Positions 49,106 to 53,575 of a stretch of 53,575 nt of DNA are shown piece by piece. Within the stretch, counting starts at the first letter, position 1; every line of letters starts with the position of its first letter. Made by a program: the position numbers and the translations under genes. This DNA comes from Deltaproteobacteria bacterium (GTDB lineage: Bacteria > Myxococcota_A > UBA796 > SXON01): assembly GCA_947490345.1 (NCBI GenBank), contig CANLGL010000031.1:1-53575 (forward strand), given 5' to 3'. Under the pieces are notes generated by a model. That model had not been told where the DNA came from, did not search any database, and saw nothing but the letters and a program-made list of their open reading frames with translations.

Positions 49106-49825
49106 ATGTACGAAACGCTGCGCTTCGACGAATCCGGCGATCTCGCCACGATCACGCTGTTGCGCTCGCGCATCAACGTGAAGCAGATCCGCGAGCTGGA
49201 GCGGGTGTGCGACCACCTCGAAGATGTCTCCAAGGCCAAGGTCCTGGTGCTGCGCGGACACTCCGAAGGCATCGATTTTGTGGATTTCGACCCGCGGGAG
49301 GCGATGGACATCCACGGCTTCAACAAGTGGGAGAAGCTGGTCAATCGTTTCGAGAACCTGGACAAGGTCACCGTGGCACTGGTCGATGGGCCCTGTGTCG
49401 GCGGTGGCTTTCAGTTGATGCTGGTGTGTGACCAGCGCATCTGTGTGCCCTCCGCCAGCTTCCAGCTCAACGAAGTACGGCAGGGCTTCTTGCCGGGGAT
49501 GGCGACCTTTCGCCTCGCCAAGTACATCGGCCTCGGGCACGCCAAGCGCATCGTCATGACCGGGGCCGTCATCGGCGCCGAAGAGGCGAACCGGCTCGGC
49601 CTCATCGATCAGATCGACACCGACCTGGACGCGGCGCTCGCTCGGACCATCCAGAGTTTCGGCCCCATGCACACCGTGGCGTTCACCCTGGCGCGGCGGC
49701 TCCTCAACGAGAGCTACGGCACCCAGTCGGAAGACGCGCTGGGGAACTTCCTGGCCGCACAGCACCGCGCCATCAGCCAGACGGCTTTCCTCGACACCCT
49801 TCGCGCTGAGCACAAGAAGAAGTGA
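49106..49825 (+). CDS. Enoyl-CoA hydratase/isomerase family protein, DpgB/DpgD-like
   Basis: A 239-residue crotonase. VLVLRGHSEGIDFVDFD and LVDGPCVGGGFQLMLVCDQRI form the CoA-binding site and oxyanion hole; QGFLPGMATFRLAKYIGLGHAKRIVMTG follows as usual. The classical catalytic Glu pair is only partly evident. With DpgA, crotonase partners promote cyclisation, dehydration and aromatisation of the tetraketide, so this is its likely role. TAGGAG lies eight bases before ATG 49106. Its stop overlaps the acetyltransferase start by 4 nt. Confidence 0.85.
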   Translation: MYETLRFDESGDLATITLLRSRINVKQIRELERVCDHLEDVSKAKVLVLRGHSEGIDFVDFDPREAMDIHGFNKWEKLVNRFENLDKVTVALVDGPCVGGGFQLMLVCDQRICVPSASFQLNEVRQGFLPGMATFRLAKYIGLGHAKRIVMTGAVIGAEEANRLGLIDQIDTDLDAALARTIQSFGPMHTVAFTLARRLLNESYGTQSEDALGNFLAAQHRAISQTAFLDTLRAEHKKK

Positions 49826-50496
49826 TCCAACCCACGCCGTTCCTGGTGGACGCCGCCGTCCTCCGGGCGATCCGCCCCATGCAGTTCCGTGACGCAGAGC
49901 GTGTCGCTGAGTTGCATCACGCTGCCATGGGGAACAGCCTGTGGGCCCGCCTGGGTCAACCATTCTTGCAGCAGCTGTATCAAGCAATGGTTGATTCTCC
50001 ATGGTTTATCGGCTTCGTGTATGTGGAGGGTGAGGCCGTGCGTGGGTTCCTCGCCGGCACCGTCGATACATCCAAAATGTATCGTGATATCGCCCGACGG
50101 CGGTTCATGTTCCTCGGCCCGGCGGCGGCGCTGGGCGTTCTGCGTGCGCCGGCGGTCATCGCCAAGCTCGTTGAGACGGCGCGATACTTTGGGGTATCAG
50201 GGGCGGAGGATGTGCCTGGGGAGAGCCTTTTCTGCTCCTTTGAGCCGCAGCTGCGGGGAAAGCGGGTGTCGGGCCACGTCAACAAGGTTTTCTTCGACGA
50301 GCTGGCCGCGCGTGGCCACGCCCGCGTGAAGATCACCACCGAGACCGACAACGAAGGGGCGAACCGCCAACTGTTGAGCTGGGGGTTCAAGGACGCCCAT
50401 CGCTTCGTGTTCTACGGCAAGGACATGGTCACCTATGTGCTGGACCTGGTGGGCCATCCCCGCGTCGACGCCGTCAGTCGGCACCCCGCCATTTGA
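49822..50496 (+). CDS. GNAT-family N-acetyltransferase
   Basis: A 224-residue protein from GTG 49822 (GTGA overlap). RAIRPMQFRDAERVAELHHAA is a typical GNAT first strand and helix. SLFCSFEPQLRGKRVSGHVNKVFFDELAARGH contains, in part, the acetyl-CoA loop in an altered form (QLRGKRVS), and KITTETDNEGANRQLLSWGFKDAHRFVFYGKDM the final strands. It would acylate an amine. The middle part (MFLGPAAALGVLRAPAVIAKL) is hydrophobic. Its coupling to the DpgA-like genes suggests a tailoring step. Confidence 0.75.
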   Translation: MIQPTPFLVDAAVLRAIRPMQFRDAERVAELHHAAMGNSLWARLGQPFLQQLYQAMVDSPWFIGFVYVEGEAVRGFLAGTVDTSKMYRDIARRRFMFLGPAAALGVLRAPAVIAKLVETARYFGVSGAEDVPGESLFCSFEPQLRGKRVSGHVNKVFFDELAARGHARVKITTETDNEGANRQLLSWGFKDAHRFVFYGKDMVTYVLDLVGHPRVDAVSRHPAI

Positions 50497-50512
50497 ACCC
50501 ACGGGAGCCACG

Positions 50513-51013
50513 ATGACCCCCTTTCACCTTCGAGACCGACTGAAGAAGCTGGCGCAGGGCGTCATGGGGGATCCGGTAGCGTCGGATCAGCGCGCGCCGC
50601 GGACCACCCCGATACCGGCGCCACCTAGCGCGCCCGCGCCCGCGCCCGCGCCGGCACCGCTGGCGCCGGCCTTGGCGGCCTCCACCCAGCGCCCTTCCGA
50701 GCGCCCAGCCGCGGCGCCGCTCCCTCCCGCTCCGCCCGAGCCCGGCGCACCGGCGGGCCCGACCGAGGCCGAAAAAGCCAAGACCGCAAAGCATTGGCAG
50801 AAGACGCGCGCTGGCATGCTCCACTGGCTCAAGGAGCAGGGCGGCTCGGCGCCGATGTCGACGATGCACGACCGGAGCGAGGCCCGCTACTTTGTGGCCC
50901 ACCGCAGCTTCAGCCGATTGATGGAAGAGTACACCGGTGAAGGGCTGGTCACCTATGAAGGTGGGGTGGTCGCGCTGACCGACGCTGGGAAGGCCGCCGC
51001 CGCGATCAAATGA
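50513..51013 (+). CDS. Pro/Ala-rich protein with winged-helix-like C-terminus
   Basis: A 166-residue protein. A basic N-terminal helix (FHLRDRLKKLAQGVMG) is joined by a linker of about 65 residues made of Pro and Ala repeats to a C-terminal domain of about 75 residues (HWQKTRAGMLHWLKEQGG, then SFSRLMEEYTGEGLVTYEGGVVALTDAGKAA), which looks like a winged helix. GGGAG precedes ATG 50513. It ends the operon and overlaps the convergent oxidoreductase by 8 bp. It could be a regulator, but no DNA-binding role is proven. Confidence 0.6.
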   Translation: MTPFHLRDRLKKLAQGVMGDPVASDQRAPRTTPIPAPPSAPAPAPAPAPLAPALAASTQRPSERPAAAPLPPAPPEPGAPAGPTEAEKAKTAKHWQKTRAGMLHWLKEQGGSAPMSTMHDRSEARYFVAHRSFSRLMEEYTGEGLVTYEGGVVALTDAGKAAAAIK

Positions 51014-52226
51014 CCAGGAGCTCGCCGTGACGAAGCTCTCGGCCGATCCGGAACGCGTCGATGGAGATGTCGCGCCCGAGCGCTGATACATGGGTCATGT
51101 TTCGCCCGGCGTCGGCGAGGCTGGCGCCGATGAGGGCGGTGAAGGGGCCGAACATTGCCCCATGCCCCGAAAAGCCGACCAGTCGGATGAGGTTCTTGAC
51201 CTCGGGATCGTAGCCGAGGAAGGGGTTGTGGTCCGGCGTCGTCGCGTAGAAGCCAGCGGTGGTCGAGGTGATTCCGGCGAACTCCTCGAGTTGCGGCACC
51301 ACCTCGGCCAGGGTGGCCCAGGTTTCGTAGGCGACGCTTTCGGCCCCCGATCGATGGGAGAAGCCGGGCTCGATGCGGTCCTGGTCTTCGTAGTCGAAAT
51401 CGGGCTCGGGCAAGGCCTCGTGTGCCCAGCCCATGAGCATCGAGGCGCCACTTTCGGGGCGGCAGTAGGCGCCCCCCGGAGCGATCACCAGGGGCATCGC
51501 TGCCAGCGCCTCCCCGCCCATCGACCCGGCGCGCTCTGCAAACCAGAGGTAGCGCTTCAGCGGTGCGATCGGGAGCTCAGTCGCACCGAGGAGGCGCGCC
51601 AGTCGTGGCGACCAGGCGTTGGTGGCGTCGATGACCACGTCGGCCACGAAGCGACCGCGGGGAGTGAGGAGCGCGTCGATGGTCGCTCCGCTGCGCTCCA
51701 CGCCCGTGACGGGGGCCCGCTGCACCAGCTCGACCCCGAGCCTTTGCGCCGCCGCAGCGGCTTCGTTGTAGACCGTCGCCGGATGGAGAAAGCCGTCGCT
51801 GGGACACCAGGTGGCCCCCAAAACGGCGTGTCGCGCCACCCACGGAAAGCGCGTCACCAGCTCGCCGACGTCGAGGTACTCCACGTCGGCCAGACCACAG
51901 GCCTGTTGCATCCTTGCCCGCGCCTGTGCGGCCGCGACCGCCTCTTGCGTCGCGAGCAGAAACAGGTAGCCGTTCTGGACGATCGGCACCTCGGCGCCGC
52001 CCACCCGCTCGGGGAAGTTCCGGTACTGGTCGACCGCGTAGCGCATGCCCATCACCGTTTCCGGGGTGCTGAACTGCTGGCGGATGCCCGCCGCGGTCCG
52101 GCTGCTGCTGCCGGCGCCGACGTGCTGCGCTTCGAGGACGGTGACCGTCCACCCCCGCGTGGCGAGCGCATGCGCGACGAGCGTTCCCGTGATCCCCGCG
52201 CCAATGACCACCGCCCGCTGACCCAC
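51006..52226 (-). CDS. FAD-dependent amino-acid/sarcosine oxidase-like (DAO family)
   Basis: A 406-residue flavoprotein. The N-terminal Rossmann motif is VVIGAGITGTLVAHALATRG, followed by VTVLEAQHVGAGSSSRTAAGIRQQFS (in part), the typical DAO-family flavin contact. DVVIDATNAWSPRLARLLG and the C-terminal GFYATTPDHNPFLGY and GFSGHGAMFGPFTALIGA match sarcosine oxidase/glycine oxidase-type enzymes. It oxidises the C-N bond of an amino acid or N-methyl amine. GTG 52226 is the start with GGAG at suitable spacing. No electron-transfer partner is adjacent. Confidence 0.87.
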   Translation of the reverse strand: MGQRAVVIGAGITGTLVAHALATRGWTVTVLEAQHVGAGSSSRTAAGIRQQFSTPETVMGMRYAVDQYRNFPERVGGAEVPIVQNGYLFLLATQEAVAAAQARARMQQACGLADVEYLDVGELVTRFPWVARHAVLGATWCPSDGFLHPATVYNEAAAAAQRLGVELVQRAPVTGVERSGATIDALLTPRGRFVADVVIDATNAWSPRLARLLGATELPIAPLKRYLWFAERAGSMGGEALAAMPLVIAPGGAYCRPESGASMLMGWAHEALPEPDFDYEDQDRIEPGFSHRSGAESVAYETWATLAEVVPQLEEFAGITSTTAGFYATTPDHNPFLGYDPEVKNLIRLVGFSGHGAMFGPFTALIGASLADAGRNMTHVSALGRDISIDAFRIGRELRHGELLVI

Positions 52227-52267
52227 CCATGCTCCGATGGCGGCGGGGCTAACACCGGTAGGTCGCG

Positions 52268-52294
52268 GGGGGAAAGGCCGAAACGGCCTCCCCC
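52268..52294. other. Hairpin in the intergenic leader
   Basis: GGGGG-AAA-GGCCG, loop AAA, CGGCC-T-CCCCC forms an interrupted 10-bp stem followed by TCTT. It lies between the divergent oxidoreductase and the next plus-strand gene and supports a start of that gene downstream of it. Terminator or leader structure, undecided. Confidence 0.4.
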
Positions 52295-52338
52295 TCTTCC
52301 GCGCCCGCCGCCCGGCCCAACCGGCTACGCTCCCCGGC

Positions 52339-52836
52339 TTGTTTCCATCCTTCCGTCAGCTTGCACTCATCTGCCTGTTGTGGGCGATTCTGGCCTGGTA
52401 CACGGTCGCGGTCTGGACGATGAAGGCCAATGAAACGGCGTTGTTCGATGCGTTTTCTGGGACTTATGCGGTGAGGGCACCGCTGATTGGCGCCCTGGTG
52501 GCGGTCGTCTGGTCCCCAATCTTCGCGCTGGGCTACCACCCCGGTCGGCTTGCCAGTGGTCATCTGGAAGGGCGCGATTTGTTCAATGAGGATTCCCCAC
52601 GTCGACACTGGCTCCGCTTCATCCGCGGCGCGATCATGGGGCAACTGGCGGGGGCCACCATCACGTTCGCGCTGTTGTTCGTGTGGCCGTTTGAGATGAT
52701 GAACACCCGCTGGGACGCCATGAAGTGGGCCTTGGTGTTCTGGAAGTTGTACTGGTACATGTTCGTTCCCGCGGCCGCCATCGCCGGGGTCGCGAGCGTC
52801 TGGGCGGCCGTGCGGCATCGGGAACGGGCCGGTTAG
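52339..52836 (+). CDS. Small integral membrane protein
   Basis: A 165-residue protein with four membrane segments: LALICLLWAILAWYTVAVW, APLIGALVAVVWSPIFALGY, GAIMGQLAGATITFALLFVW and WYMFVPAAAIAGVASVWAAV. A central loop holds HLEGRDLFNEDSPRRHWLRF. No family recognised. I choose TTG 52339 because the 100 bases before it hold a hairpin and read as a poor Arg/Pro-rich peptide; an in-frame ATG at 52237 is the alternative. The next gene follows after nine bases. Confidence 0.6.
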   Translation: MFPSFRQLALICLLWAILAWYTVAVWTMKANETALFDAFSGTYAVRAPLIGALVAVVWSPIFALGYHPGRLASGHLEGRDLFNEDSPRRHWLRFIRGAIMGQLAGATITFALLFVWPFEMMNTRWDAMKWALVFWKLYWYMFVPAAAIAGVASVWAAVRHRERAG

Positions 52837-52845
52837 GCGCGGCCG

Positions 52846-53575
52846 GTGCCGCTGCTTCTCCAGAATGTGCTCCTCGACGACCGGGAGCCAACGCTCGTCG
52901 CGGCCGAGGTGCTCGCCCTGCCGCTGGAGCGCATCCGTAGCGCCGAGTTCGTCCGCCGGGGCGTAGACGCCCGCGCGAAAACCGCCGTCTGGAGGGGGAA
53001 TATCAAGGTCGAGTTAGATGTGGGCGAAGCGGAGGTCCTGGCGTCGGGGCCCCCTGGCGTGCGCGCTTGGACCGAAAGGGACGAGGCCCGCCGCGTGGGT
53101 TCTTTCCCCGCACATCGGCGGGCGTGGCCGACCCGGCCGATCGTCGTCGGGGCAGGACCGGCCGGCCTTTTCGCCGCGTTGCGGCTGATGGAAGCCGGGG
53201 CGCCGGTGCTGTTGCTCGAGCGCGGCGAGCCGGTGGAGACCCGGGTCAGCACCGTGGCGGGGTTCTGGCGTGGCAAGCCGCTGAATCCCGACTCGAACCT
53301 GCTCTTCGGGGAAGGAGGCGCGGGGACGTTCAGCGACGGCAAGGTCTACACCCGGCGGCGAGATGGTGAGCTCGGCTGGATATTCCGGCACCTCGTCGAT
53401 GCAGGCGCCGACCCCTCGGTGCTCGACGAGTCGTGGGCGCATCTCGGCACCGACAAGATTCGCAAGATCCTCCCGGTGTTGCGACAGCGCCTCATCGACG
53501 GAGGGGGCGAGGTCCGCTTCAACGCTCGGGTGGTCGACCTGATCGTCTTTGCCGGTCGCTGCGTCGGAGTCCGGC
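52846..53575 (+). CDS. COG2509-like FAD-dependent oxidoreductase, 3' end outside the window
   Basis: The frame from GTG 52846 stays open to the end of the window, giving the first 243 residues. After a leading domain of about 95 residues (LLLQNVLLDDREPTL) comes the FAD motif IVVGAGPAGLFAALRLMEAG with LLLERGEPVETR, then NLLFGEGGAGTFSDGKVYTR and HLGTDKIRKILPVLR. These are the signatures of uncharacterised flavoproteins of the COG2509 type, normally 450-550 residues long. It should bind FAD and probably NAD(P)H; substrate unknown. The start follows the membrane protein stop by nine bases. Confidence 0.85.
   Translation, partial: MPLLLQNVLLDDREPTLVAAEVLALPLERIRSAEFVRRGVDARAKTAVWRGNIKVELDVGEAEVLASGPPGVRAWTERDEARRVGSFPAHRRAWPTRPIVVGAGPAGLFAALRLMEAGAPVLLLERGEPVETRVSTVAGFWRGKPLNPDSNLLFGEGGAGTFSDGKVYTRRRDGELGWIFRHLVDAGADPSVLDESWAHLGTDKIRKILPVLRQRLIDGGGEVRFNARVVDLIVFAGRCVGVR

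Overview
The window (about 70% G+C by eye) reads as chromosomal DNA of a Myxococcota-type (myxobacterial) bacterium. Supporting signs are a secreted beta-helix protein ending in a MopE-like acidic metal-binding stretch and a MYXO-CTERM-type tail, several lipoproteins and secreted proteins with Asp/Thr linkers or Asp-rich FG-GAP repeats, an ECF-like sigma factor paired with a membrane Ser/Thr kinase, and a hybrid polyketide synthase. Gene coupling by 4-nt stop/start overlaps (ATGA, GTGA, TTGA) is very common and decides many starts.

Layout. 0.2-5.7 kb: a secreted NlpC/P60-like protein, a membrane protein with a PA-IL-like C-terminus, and a PfaD-type flavin enoyl reductase coupled to a GT-C-like membrane protein. 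5.8-10.6 kb (minus strand): neutral-ceramidase-like lipoprotein, ECF-like sigma factor, Ser/Thr kinase, small membrane protein and DCC-family thiol oxidoreductase. 10.7-19.3 kb: a second GT-C-like paralogue, a lipoprotein, a GT39-like membrane protein, TruB and Lon. 19.5-22.5 kb (minus): rubrerythrin, Fe-S protein, DUF3501 and peroxiredoxin, a peroxide/redox operon. 21.9-24.0 kb is repeat-rich: a pair of inverted 113-bp repeats flanks rubrerythrin, a cluster of short inverted repeats and a truncated IS21-type istA with its 25-bp terminal repeats. 24.0-30.8 kb: cell-envelope proteins, including a 1165-residue OmpA-family protein with five 164-residue repeats. 30.8-34.9 kb: class III aminotransferase, EamA transporter, Phd/VapC toxin-antitoxin pair and a protein built from four copies of an unfamiliar repeat.

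35.0-43.0 kb (minus) is the most striking locus: fatty acyl-AMP ligase, free acyl carrier protein, and a 2015-residue synthase with order KS-AT-ACP-KR-DH followed by a PLP-dependent alpha-oxoamine synthase. The logic suggests activation of a fatty acid, loading on the carrier, malonyl extension with reduction and dehydration, and release by decarboxylative condensation with an amino acid, giving a long-chain alpha-aminoketone (sphingoid-like) lipid. A perfect 14-bp palindrome lies in its promoter region. 43.2-46.7 kb: lipoprotein and FG-GAP proteins, with a 420-bp element bounded by 34-bp terminal inverted repeats next to a truncated FG-GAP paralogue. 46.9-51.0 kb: a coupled operon of hot-dog thioesterase, secreted protein, DpgA-type type III polyketide synthase, crotonase, GNAT and a Pro-rich protein, probably a second small polyketide pathway. 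The window ends with a DAO-family oxidoreductase, a membrane protein and a COG2509-like flavoprotein cut by the window edge. No rRNA, tRNA or CRISPR array was seen.
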